A stretch of DNA of 64,000 nucleotides, taken from NCBI RefSeq assembly GCF_947179165.1, contig NC_077246.1, positions 69,412,421-69,476,420 of the forward strand, written 5' to 3'. Positions within the stretch are counted from its first letter, which is position 1. The number at the start of each line of letters is the position of its first letter. The position numbers and the translations under genes are program-made. Source of the DNA: Solanum dulcamara (lineage: Eukaryota; Streptophyta; Magnoliopsida; Solanales; Solanaceae). Shown here piece by piece: positions 23,588-33,996 of the stretch. The notes under the pieces were generated by a model that saw only the letters and a list, made by a program, of their open reading frames with translations, was not told where the DNA came from and ran no database searches.

Positions 23588-23930
23588 AATTAATAATGGC
23601 ATAATATATTAATATGCCCTTTAACTTGACTCAACTGACATCTATCTATGCTCTTCAATTTTGAATGTGCACAAGTAGATACTTAAATTTATATAAAATT
23701 GAATAAGTAGAGACATACATCTTATCTGACATAATACATGTACGACACCACGTATAACACAAAATTGCCATATAGAATGCCACATAAGATGAATATGTCT
23801 ATTTGTTCAATTTTATACAAGTTTAAGTGTCTACTTTTGCACATCCAAAATTAGAGGACATAAATGTCAGTTGAATCTAAGTTGAAAGACACATTTATGT
23901 ATTATGTCATTAATAATTAAACACGATTCT
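23588..23930. mobile_element. Foldback MITE with long inverted repeats
   Basis: The left half (for example 'caactgacatctatctatgc', 'gtgcacaagtagatactt') pairs with the right half read backwards ('caactgacatttatgtcc', 'gtgcaaaagtagacactt') over about 140 bp on each side. Its interior carries 'gacaccacgtata'. The family is common in Solanaceae non-coding DNA to my knowledge. Exact ends are uncertain by a few bases. Confidence 0.75.
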
Positions 23931-25194
23931 TTTATCTAAAAATACATTTTTCGTTACTTAAATGTTTCAAATTACACTTCTTTCATTAGGACTGTTTAAG
24001 GAGGACACTCAATTGGATATGTCACTGACATTTGATAAAATGGATAGATACCACATGACATGTTGCCTCAGCGCCCCAAACTAAAGTGGCATGCTATATG
24101 ATGTCCTCTTCATCAAAAAATCATTACCAAAGAGAATTTGATGTTCAATTTAACCCGTCCTAAGATGAATAATTTTGAATCATAGTATAACAGAAAAGCA
24201 AATCAACCTTTCACGTATAGAGAGGGAGCAAATTTGATCCTTTTTTTCTAATAGGATCAAAAACACGCTTAAAGTATTTTAATTTTTAAAATTTCATACT
24301 TAAATTATCAAATATATGATTTTTCTATTTGAACCATCACCTAATATTATTAAAACACATTTTAATTATTGATTATTCACTTTTCTTACCTGAAATATCA
24401 TAATCGCTATATAGTACACATACTATTAATGGTTGGATGCTGTAGTAGGTAGGAATATAAGTCCATGGTTGGACTTGGACCACCATTACAAAAAGAGAGG
24501 CCACATATCTAATCTTCTACCATTCACAAGTGGAAGGTTTGAACTTTGAACTCTGTATTGTCAATGAAAATTCATTTCTACCCAACTTTTATATCAATCT
24601 AAATAATACATATTATGTTTATGTACATTGTTATAATTTAATTATAAATAATAATATATGAATTCATTTTAATATATTTTGAGAACGAGCGAAATATCTA
24701 AAACAAGAGAGGGTAGGTAGAGTATTTTCTTCGTGCATCGGACACGAATCAATTGAATCAAGTGACTTTCACTTGATAAAATTTCTCTTAACGAGCTAGC
24801 CATGATCAATTCTTTTTCTTTAATATAAAGTAATAAGTTTTCAATTTTTAGACATGAGAGTTCTTGATCGACCAACACTCTGCTCAATACAAAAAACAAG
24901 TCTTCATTTCATTCATGATCCATCCCGTTTTAGTATAATGTGTAGCATCCTCGTTAATTTTTCAACTTTTTAAAAATTATTGATCCAAAATACTTAAATT
25001 TATTTATTTGAGATACTTATATGTTGATACGCGCTTCCATCTCTGCCTCGTGAGTTAGGTCACTCAAATTTTAACATCCAAACATGACCTTAAATATCCA
25101 AACATGAACTTAAATAGAAGTCTGCAAAAGCCTGTACACTCACCAACTTTGAAGCCACGTTTACTTTTCTCTGTTTTTGCGAAAAATACTCAAA
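23931..25194. other. Intergenic DNA and promoter region of the RAD52-like gene
   Basis: AT-rich, with no recognisable gene. The minus-strand ORF at 24669-24899 is short and unsupported. The final 150 bases before 25195 should hold the core promoter and leader of the RAD52-like gene, but no clear TATA box or known element stands out. Confidence 0.4.
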
Positions 25195-28100
25195 ATGCTT
25201 GCGCATTGCACAAAGTCATCGCTGCTGGCGGCGGACGCCTACCTACCAACGCCGCCGTTCCCAAATCCACGGCGGATCTCGGCGGCGGAACTTCATTTCG
25301 GCTTCAATAGTTTTTCTACTAGAACATCGAAACTGCAAGTCAAGGCTTTGGACCGGAACAGTAACAACAACAGCACCGGTGACGGCATCGGCGCTAGTAA
25401 GAACGCCTCTTCATCGCCGTCGTCATCGGTTCCGAACTCGAACTATGTGGTGCCACTAGACAAGTCTTCGTCTTGCATTACTCGTCCCTTGGCCGAGATC
25501 CTACGTGACCTGAACAAGAGAATTCCTGATAACATAATCAAAGCTGATAACAATGATGATAACTCTACCTTCATCGCCTGGTAATTTCATTTCTCTCTTT
25601 TTAGTTATAATTTTTGATTTTTGAAAACACAATTTTAAAATATATTTTAGTTTAAGAATTGTTGTATACTTTCTCTACTCTTTGAGTTTGTAAAAATGTA
25701 AATTAAAATTAATAATTCACATGAATTCTATCAGTCTGAAGGAGTATTTAGTTAAAATCTGTGGTAGTGGTTGATCAGCTGCCGCGATTTCTGTTGTTGA
25801 TCTGAGAATGATGACTTGTTATTTGTTTAGGTATCACGCTAACCGGATGTTGAGCTTCTACGCTCCAGGTGCGGTAGCATTTTTGCTTATTTCTTCTATT
25901 ATTAGGTTGTTTTTGTATAAGTATAACTTAATGTGTTTTATTAGTTGTATCATCAGTAGTGAAAAAGGATCAAAAAAGTGTGTAATTTGGTGATGCAGAT
26001 GAGATTGCATTATTTTCTTTTGCCAGAACTAATGGAAGCGTTTTGTGATGAAATTTGGTGGAAAAGCCCCAATTTTTACTTGTCTGTGATTTGCAAATAA
26101 ATAGTTTCTTTGGTAAAGGAATTGAGTTATTCTGAGGATGGTGGTCAAGGACCATCAAGGACCAGAAGTAGGAATTCCTTGAGCCTAGAACAGAAAAGAC
26201 AATTTAGAAGAGAATCACAGTAGAGAAAGGATTTAAGGCATGTCTAAGATGAGGTTCCTGTGCATATGTTCATGTCGACTCTTCTTCTGGATTGGCAGCA
26301 TTTAAAACTTGAATTGGAACATTTGAAGAAATGCACTTCTCAACCATAGAGACCTCTTCTTTTCTTTTCTTTGTGTCCAGGATTTTCAGTTACTTAACTT
26401 CCTCCATCACAAGTTATTGTTTTTCTGTATCTTCCATAAAATGAAAATTTTAAAATGAAGTAAAACTAATTCATGTTACATCTTCAAACCTGTAATAGGG
26501 TGTAGCTTCCAAATCTTTGACATTTTTAGCTGTTCTACTCAATGAACCTCTTAATATTTAGTTTTCAAGGTTCTTTCTCCAGTTCTGTAATCCTTTCTCA
26601 CAGCGTGGGATGATCCCTTCCATTTTCCCAAGCCCTAGGCATAATTTAGGGCTGGGGGCTTGCATGTTCTAACCCTTGAACTTCCTCCTTCAATCCTATG
26701 AGAGTTTCTTCCTCTGAAAAACTGGTTTTATCAAGAGTTTTTGTTAACTGTTGAATGTATGCCATAGGAAATGCCTTTGTTTGGATTACTACATCAAAAA
26801 CAAAAGGAGGAGATGTCTCTGTTTGGGGTAACCTAAAGCTTAAGCCACAGGTTCTAATTAACTTATAAACAAAACACAGGTTTTAATTAACAAAATATCT
26901 CAAAGATCATATTGTTATGTCTTGGTTTGCACTTCTGATAATGGTGCAATCCTCATTCTTTTTGGATAACTGAACCTGTGTCGTATCTTCTGATCTTTAA
27001 TGCTTTTCACAATTTTGATACAGAAGTGTGTCAATCTCTGGGGACCATTAGCTTGGACTGGAAAGATAGTAGATATATGATTCATTCATCTTTAATGCTA
27101 GTTTTGACTGTAGCTAAATTACAAATTTCACCCTTGATATTGTGTACTTTTCTGTCTAAATGAGTTGGGAAATATGGGATAATCAAGACAGCAAGCAGTC
27201 TTGAAATTCTTACCCACCAATTTTTTCATTGGAGTTATCAAGCATATTTTATTCCTCAGCAGTATTCTCAGCAAAAAACATTTGTTTCCTATGTGGCCAA
27301 GGCAGATGAATCATTTATATTTCAGAATTTTTCAGTGATTCTTCTTTCCTTTATTCTTCTTCTCCTTCCATCCCATTATTCCCTATAACCTTCTCATGTC
27401 TGCTTGCTCCTCACTGTTTTGCATTTCTCACATTCTGCTCTGTCCCTAGACATCCTTAAATACCTATATTTTTTTGATAACCATGCTGTCTGGGCCAGTT
27501 TGTTCGCACCTCGACTAATTCAACGGGATAACTGCCACCTTCCACCAACAATAGGTACCAGGTAGCTTTGTTCACCAGGGCTAGTACACATGGGAAGAAC
27601 TCACTTTCTGACTATGTTCTACCTAAAAGAAAATATGTGCGTTAGCTGATGTCCATATGGTTGTTTTTGATGCTGAAGTTTGTAGATCCTGCAGAATATC
27701 CAAATATGAATTAGTTTTTCTTCTTATTGGAAATGACATGTTTCTTCTATCTGATCTGCCTGGTAGAGTTCAATTTTTTCGCTGCAACATTTTTTCTCTA
27801 GTTCTCTTAATGTTTTCACTTCACTGTGCTGGTGCTTAATCCCTTGCCCTTGTAACTTCTCTGAGGCATTTCCATTTTTGGTTTACTATTATTGTTGCAA
27901 GTTTCAGCATAATGGTTGATTTGTTTTGTATTTAGCTTTTATTGTTTCTGAGTTCTACTGGAAATGACTAGAAAAACATGTGCAAATGACCTTAATGTGG
28001 CATATCTGGCAACTGGTGTATACACTGGGAATTGGTTTTGATGGTCTGAGCATATGTGATGATTAAATTTCTTTTAACAGGCTGGTGTGGGGAAGTACGA

Positions 28101-31100
28101 GATGTCATTTTCTCAGATAATGGAAGTGTGACAGTTGTTTATCGTGTCACTATACTCGGATCAGATGGAGAGGTATGATCATTCTTCCTAATAAGTGCCT
28201 CATCTTTTTTTTTTCCTATCTTTTTCCCCCTGCCTCTTCCCCCTTTACCATTTCTGAATATGCTTATATGTTTGATTATAACCAGCAAGGGACAAGGAGA
28301 CTTGATCAAGAATTGGTTATAAGTCTTCCCTTTTTAGAAGTAAATCATTGTGCAGCCAATATGGCTTGTTTGTTTTTCTTGTTCCAACCTGACATGCCCA
28401 TTCTTTATTTTTCCTTTATTGCAATTCATTTTGATTGCCAATTGATGAAGTGGTATAATTTTTGGGCTCTAGAAAATTGAAAACCTAAGTTCGCTAAAAA
28501 ACTGAAGTACGAAATTGTTCCCGTGAGGATTTATGAAACTAGCTAGTATATAATTAAACAAAGGGAGTTGAGATGTATTCGATCTAGCTCAAAGCTTAAA
28601 TAAAAATGAAAAAGTATTAGGCGATTAGCTGGGCACCTTGAAAGGTTCCTATGCTGAGATTGACTTCACTTCCATTTTACAGATAGCTTTGTTTTCCAGT
28701 CCTCACTTTGCTAAACAATTAAAATCATTAAAATCAATGCCAGATGCTCTTCATGAAAATTACAAATCTTAAACTTATTAAAAAAGAACTGAAATCATAA
28801 GTTTTGAGTCCATCTATCCCTGTCATAATCATAAAAGGGTTTTTTCCCTACTAGCATTTAATAAACCAAAGAGAAATGAAAAAGATGTATGTATACAATA
28901 CATAAAAAGAATTTGAAGGAAGAATCTTGAATTTAGATTTTTAGCTCAGTAGTTCTCTCTTTGCAATCTTCTTTTCTTGATGTTGTTCGTCAAGAGTTTC
29001 TTTCCTTTCTTTGAAGCTTTAATGGTTTCCTTGGCCCTCCGTGATTCATTTAATTGCAAACCCTTTCATACTCTATGTATAGAGTAAAGAATTGATATCC
29101 TTCCAAAATTATAGACTTTTACCAGGCAGATATAGGTTTCCAGAGTTGCCTTACCACCGTTCTTGTTAGGGTGTGGCAGTTCCCACTCTCTGCCACATCT
29201 AGTGCACTGGCTTCAGCTTGTTGCTCATCCTGTCTTCATTTTTGGTTTGAGCATCTGCGTCATTGATACTGCTTGCTATCTGGCTAGCAAAATAGCTGCT
29301 CTAAACTTCACAAAGTGGGTAATATATCAGGCTCCACTTGTTTAATTCTTCAAACCATGTCGAAGGATCTAATTTTCCAAGCCTTAACAAATAAATAAAT
29401 ACATCATAGAAACCCTTAAAATGCCTCAAAGACTTAGCAGATCTTGAGCTTGAAGTATTGAATTAGTCAATGTAAAGCCAACCTATCATCTGCCATGTAA
29501 GATAGCCTTGTTAGATTTTTGAATGTCTACTAAAGATTGCTGCTACTTTTCCTCTCACTACGATTATTTTGTATCTATGTTTGCGGGAGCTTTACTATAT
29601 GATGTAGATTGGTTGATTAAATTTAGGTCGACTCCAGACATTGCATATACATGGTTTATGTTGTGTTGCTAGTTTGTGAGGATTTAGACTTATATGTATT
29701 TAAGTTGTGATAAAACCCTACTCCACTTTTTCTCTTCTACATCCAAAATATTGGTATCTTTTGATTGTGAACGCAAACCAGTAATCTTCTCAGACATTAG
29801 TCGAGATGTGCTCAAGTTGATCTAGACACCACCATCATCAAAATAATGATAATCTTCTCTGACATGAAGAATATTGCTGTAGCCAAAGTCTAAAATTTCA
29901 TTTCACACTTCTGATGTGAGTTTATTAGAACTTATTGAAAAGAAAATTAATAGTTGCAAACTTTTGAAGGTTGTTTCTTCTTAACTGCAGCAAGACGATT
30001 CTTATGTTTATTTCTTATTTCTCAGATATGCAGATTTATAAAATCCAAGTTTGTAATTCTTTGTAATATCTAGGAAAAGGCTAAAGTTTTTTCTTTCTGT
30101 CCCTTAGTTATACTCTTGGTCATCTTTGGCTGATAGTAGGATTTAAAGGATTTCTGTTACCTAGCTGGTCTTGGAGTTTTATCCTGGAATAAGAGTAGGC
30201 CTACTAACTCCACCACAATGCATATGGTTCGTCAAGGTTGCCTTGTTTGTTTATTGTGGGATGTGACACCTTTCAAGTTTGATAAAGTGGGCTTGCGTGG
30301 ACAGGTTTAGTGATTTGCCAAACGGATGGTTGACTGGCTGGCTTCTGTGGCTAGTCTTTGTCTTATTCAGCATTGGAAAATAGACAACTAATCTACCTGG
30401 GTCATTACAGGAACTTTGGTATATTAGGGAAAGGCCTTCATCTGAGTATGTTGATCGACTCATCTTCCTTCAAAATTGGAGGTTTTAGGTGCCACAGGAC
30501 TTTGGTCTAGTGGTAACAGCGTGATATGTGACTTAGGTGTACGCCACGGGTTCAAATCCTACTGTCGACAAAAGCTTGTTATTTAAGTAGAGACGTAGAG
30601 GTCCATTATCCACCAAGTATTGAACTGTGTGCCACTTTGTCCTCAGGATTTCTCGTTTATAAATAGGAAAAAAAGGGGAGGTTTTAGGTGAACGATTTGT
30701 TGATTTGGCATCTGTTTTTAGTAGCTAATGTCTTTGTGCTTTGGCATGTGTAAGAGCATATGAGGCAGAGGGGAAAGAGGAGTGGAATGAGCAAGTGGAA
30801 GAGGTTATAATCTTGAGCATGACAAGATTGAACAATTAGATTAAAAGTCCCACATGAAAAGCCAGACTAAAGCTACTGTTCACTATTCTGTTTTAAGGAC
30901 CATGTCTCTACTGGTCTTAACTAACATTTAGGTTGTGGTCCCCGTGTCCTTTCTGCTTTAGGTAAGGTGGTGTTGCATACACCCCCAACCATCACTTGGG
31001 GTGACCTTTATTTGACTCAATTATCATGTGTTATTGCGTTTGAAAGCCACTAAGATAGAGAATAACTCATCAAGGGTGGATCCCCTATGAATTGTATATG

Positions 31101-31771
31101 CTAGTGTGTTAGCATTTTGATGCAAAGAGGGAAGTATTTTATCATTACTTGCTTTGACTAAAAGATATGTAGAAGATGATGCTCTTGAATTCATGCTCCA
31201 AAAAAAAAAGAAGATGAAGGTCTCCGTTATGGTTAAATAGTTATCAAGCTATACACATGATCAAACTAATCCATTGACACAAACAGTTCATGGGAGAAAA
31301 ATTAAATTATTTGGGCCTTGGAGGACTGACAGATATTCATCCAAACCTATTCCATGGTATTTACATGAAGTTCCTCTTTAAGAAAGTTCCGTAGAGGTCT
31401 TAGTTGATCCATTATTTATGTTTTATCCTTCGTTTAGAGATATCTATCGATCAATAATTGATCTTGCTAAGTTTTTGGGAAAACGTTCAATTTTCATTTG
31501 CATGCTGTTCAATTTAGCACCTAAAAGTTCCTAGTTCCAATAATAAACACTTCTTCTGTTGAATTCATGTTGGAGTCATAATCATTATAGTTTCTTTTTT
31601 TGGTGTGTGTACTTATATTCTTGTGATACATTATTCTAGGCACACCGCGAATCAACAGGAACAGTATCACCAGGCAATAGCCACTACACAGATCTGGTTG
31701 CTGCTGCTGAGGAGATAGCATTTTGCAGAGCATGTGCTCGTTTCGGGCTTGGCTTATATCTGTATCATTAA
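25195..31771 (+). CDS. RAD52-like organellar single-strand DNA-binding/annealing protein
   Basis: Exons: 25195-25580, 25831-25868 (38 bp), 28081-28172, 31640-31771; 215 codons plus stop, phases consistent. I chose ATG 25195, the first in-frame methionine; upstream in-frame codons are non-ATG. The N-terminal 75 residues are rich in Ser, Ala and Asn with few acidic residues, a typical plastid or mitochondrial transit peptide. Then follow RPLAEILRDLNKRIPD, a short WYHANRMLSFYAPGW junction, GEVRDVIFSDNGSVTVVYRV and HRESTGT, the core signature of plant RAD52-1/RAD52-2 (ODB) proteins, ending in AAEEIAFCRACARFGLGLYLYH. These proteins bind and anneal single-stranded DNA in organelle recombination and repair. 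It most resembles RAD52-2 (plastid type); the mitochondrial paralogue type cannot be excluded. Introns 2 (2.2 kb) and 3 (3.5 kb) carry SINEs. Confidence 0.87.
27465..27605 (-). mobile_element. SolS-type SINE fragment in RAD52-like intron 2
   Basis: On the minus strand the order 'ccctggtgaacaaagctacc', 'tgttggtggaaggtggcag', 'aattagtcgaggtgcgaac', 'catggttatcaaaaaaa' matches the 3' two-thirds of the SINE at 54225-54470 and ends in poly(A). The A-box part is missing, so it is 5'-truncated. Confidence 0.65.
30492..30676 (+). mobile_element. SINE with perfect 14-bp target duplication, RAD52-like intron 3
   Basis: Flanked by GGAGGTTTTAGGTG at 30478-30491 and again at 30677-30690. The body opens with RNA polymerase III boxes: A-box 'tggtctagtggtaacag' and B-box 'cgggttcaaatcc', and ends in an A-rich tail. 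The intact target duplication points to a fairly recent insertion. It is tRNA-derived but does not fold as a tRNA gene. Confidence 0.85.
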
Positions 31772-32720
31772 TAAGGCTAGTCGAGTAGACGCTACAAACT
31801 GGACAGTTTTGAAAATGCTGTTGAAGGTCCTTGTACACCATAGAGCAAGAACATGTTGAAATATTTATTACCCGGGACGATGTAAAAATATTATTCATGA
31901 GGATTATTAGTTATGCACTGTAAAAGTACTAAACTTATGGTCATGGAGAATGGGGCCTCGAAAAATATAAATAATAGGAAAAGATATCGTATGTTGCTTT
32001 ATGTATTAACTTATTTTGCCCTGTTGTTCTACAGGATTGTATCGTATGTTTTTGTTAGATTGTAATGCCTCAGTAATTGATACTATTATATTATTTCTAT
32101 AGAGAGAGCCTCCGCTGATGACTTTTCAGTTGAAAAATATTTTCCTCCGTTTCGAACACATCAGTGTTAAGGTCTGCGTCTATTCTACCTTCTTCAAAAC
32201 TTACTGAGATTTCACTGGATATGTTGTTATTGTTGGAGTTTTTTGTCTTTTGGTGTATGTTATTATCTATTATTTTTTGCAGGTTAATTATCCTGTTAGT
32301 TGTACGTTTTTCTTTTTCCAACATGATTTGACACTCTTTATAGTATTTTGACATGATTTTTTTATGCTTGTTAATTCCTTTTTCTCAATTTGAAGATTTA
32401 TTGAAAATATTCTTTTTACCTTTCAAAATAGGAGTGAAGTCTGTATACATTCTATCTTCTCCATACTCTACTTATGAGATACAATGGAATGATGGATATG
32501 TTATTGTTGTTATTATTGTTAAGCATTGATTAAACAATCAAAAGGTAAAAAAAGACCCATATCAAGTCTAAATACTTAGCCAAATTTATTTTAATTAAAA
32601 AGTTAAGATTCTTTTTTAAAAATTACACATTGTATAGTTAAAACAAAACATTATATGATAAAGCTTCATGTATGATTAGTCCCGTAATTACTAATTTTTC
32701 ACATTATTAATCTCTGCATA
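31772..32720. other. 3' flank of the RAD52-like gene, part of a duplicated block
   Basis: The probable 3' UTR extends to around 32.0 kb. From about 31985 to 32130 the sequence ('tgttgctttatgtat', 'tgttgttctaca', 'tttgttagattgtaa') matches 45610-45735. No further gene is recognised; the minus-strand ORF at 32097-32354 is unsupported. Confidence 0.5.
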
Positions 32721-32903
32721 GAAGGAAAGTTTTGGAGTAACTGGTAAAGTTGTTGCCATGTGATCAGGAGGTCACGGGCTCAAGCCTTGAAAATAACTTC
32801 CGACAGAAATGTAAGGTAAGACTGCGTATAATAGACCCTTGTGGTCAGACCCTTCCTCGGACCCCGCGCATAGTGAGAGCTTTAGTGCACCGAGGTGCCC
32901 CAT
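32721..32903 (+). mobile_element. Au SINE
   Basis: Flanked by a perfect 15-bp duplication ATTAATCTCTGCATA (32706-32720 and 32904-32918). The body has 'ttggagtaactggtaaagtt', 'gtcacgggctcaagcc' (B-box), 'gtaagactgcgtataatag', 'acccttcctcggaccccgcg' and 'gcaccgaggtgcccc', which is the Au SINE family known from several angiosperms including Solanaceae. Length 183 bp, essentially full length. Confidence 0.92.
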
Positions 32904-32934
32904 ATTAATCTCTGCATAATTATTTTCCACCTGC

Positions 32935-33420
32935 ATAATTAACCGATGTGTGAGAGGTTGACCATGGATGGTTTCAGAAGAGTCAGGGGTAGACCGAAAA
33001 AGTATTGGGGAGAGGTAATTAGACATGACATGACCCAGGTACAAATAACCGAGGACATGACCTTAGATAGGAGGGTGTGGAGGGTCCATATTAGGGTAGA
33101 AGGTTAATACAAAGTCTCGTTACCCTGCCTTATCAGTAGGCGCATTAGCTCACTACAAATTTTTTGTGCTGTGATTTCTGTTATCAGTTATTACTCTTTG
33201 TACTTTCAGTTTTTTTATTATTTTATATGTGTCACTTACGTTATTTGCTTTTCGCATACTGCTTTGTACTTCTTGACGTATCTCACTTCTTCTTATGCTT
33301 TTATTGAGCCGAGGGTCTCTTGGAAACAACCGTCCTACCTTGGTAGGAGTCAGGTCTGCGTACACTTTACCCTCCCCAGATCCCACGTTGTGGGATTTCG
33401 TTGGGTTGTTGTTGTTGTTA
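32935..33420 (+). mobile_element. 5'-truncated RTE-clade LINE with TTG-repeat tail
   Basis: From about 32965 to 33107 one frame encodes the C-terminal end of a non-LTR retrotransposon polyprotein (RGRPKKYWGEVIRHDM, then TEDMTLDRRVWR) and stops at TAA 33105-33107. A 3' UTR with 'gagccgagggtctcttgga' and 'tctgcgtacactttaccc' leads to a (TTG)n tail. Likely 8-bp duplication ATAATTAA at both sides. This 3' end is the one shared with TS SINEs in Solanaceae. Confidence 0.8.
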
Positions 33421-33478
33421 TAATTAATCTGCATATAACTTGTATATTTCAGATCAACTGATTGAAATTTCAACTTTT

Positions 33479-33632
33479 TTTGGGGATTTCCATCCGATGT
33501 TAAAGAGCCCACATTGGAGCACCGACTAAATTCGGATCGCGCACTATAAAATTTTATTCATATCCAGGATTCGAACTCGAGACCTATAATTAAGGATGAA
33601 GCAATCCCACCGTTACACCACACAACCTTCTA
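33479..33632 (-). mobile_element. SINE, minus strand, with 14-bp target duplication
   Basis: AAATTTCAACTTTT occurs at 33465-33478 and 33633-33646. On the minus strand the element starts 'gttgtgtggtgtaacggtgg' (A-box) with B-box 'cgagttcgaatcc' and ends in an A-rich tail. It is related to the element at 63259-63443 (shared 'cgaattta.tcg'). Confidence 0.85.
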
Positions 33633-33689
33633 AAATTTCAACTTTTAAATCTCTTTTAACTAAAAATTAAATATGTAAATTCGACTATG

Positions 33690-33900
33690 TTTTAAACGAC
33701 GGTTCTCCAAGTGGCTCTTGAACTCAAAGGCCCAAACGGGTCAAATGGACCGACCCGTTTACCTATTGTCAATTGATTTCTCCCCCAATTTCACTTTACT
33801 CCACCCGGCGGCGAAATTGTTCTCTCAATCTCTCTCTTCGCTGAACTCCGGTGAATCTATTCAGTCTTTCCGGCGAAATTCAAAGTACCTCTTGTTCCCG
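33690..33900 (+). promoter_or_regulatory. Housekeeping-type promoter/leader, duplicate of the TAF15 promoter
   Basis: The block with 'aaaggcccaaa' (site II/TCP-type GGCCCA at 33729-33734), 'cctattgtcaattgatttct', 'ggcgaaattgttctct', 'aactccggtgaatct' and 'tccggcgaaa' aligns with 47470-47640, which precedes TAF15. CT-rich leader sequence and the GGCCCA element are typical of constitutively expressed plant genes, including organelle RNA-factor genes. Its target gene is not proven; the downstream PPR gene is the nearest candidate. Confidence 0.6.
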
Positions 33901-33921
33901 CCGAGACGAATAATCTAGAAA

Positions 33922-33996
33922 ATGCACAGAGACTGTTCGAAGCTGCTGCTCCTCTTCTCTATGTTAACTTCTATGCTTCCATCATACACCTTTCAA
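33922..33996 (+). other. Possible first exon downstream of the duplicated promoter
   Basis: An ATG at 33922 opens 25 codons (MHRDCSKLLLLFSMLTSML and onward) ending in phase 0 at a strong donor, CAA|gtaagt. It could be the first coding exon, or a leader exon, of a transcript continuing toward the PPR gene at 40.8 kb. No second exon can be joined with certainty, and no protein family is recognised. Confidence 0.3.

Noticed and set aside
30492..30570. tRNA gene
   Set aside because: A- and B-boxes are present but there is no matching acceptor stem or anticodon arm; the flanking 14-bp duplication and A-rich tail show a SINE.
33171..33461. 96-residue ORF upstream of the promoter block
   Set aside because: It lies in the 3' UTR and tail of the RTE LINE; Phe/Tyr/Val content is composition-driven.
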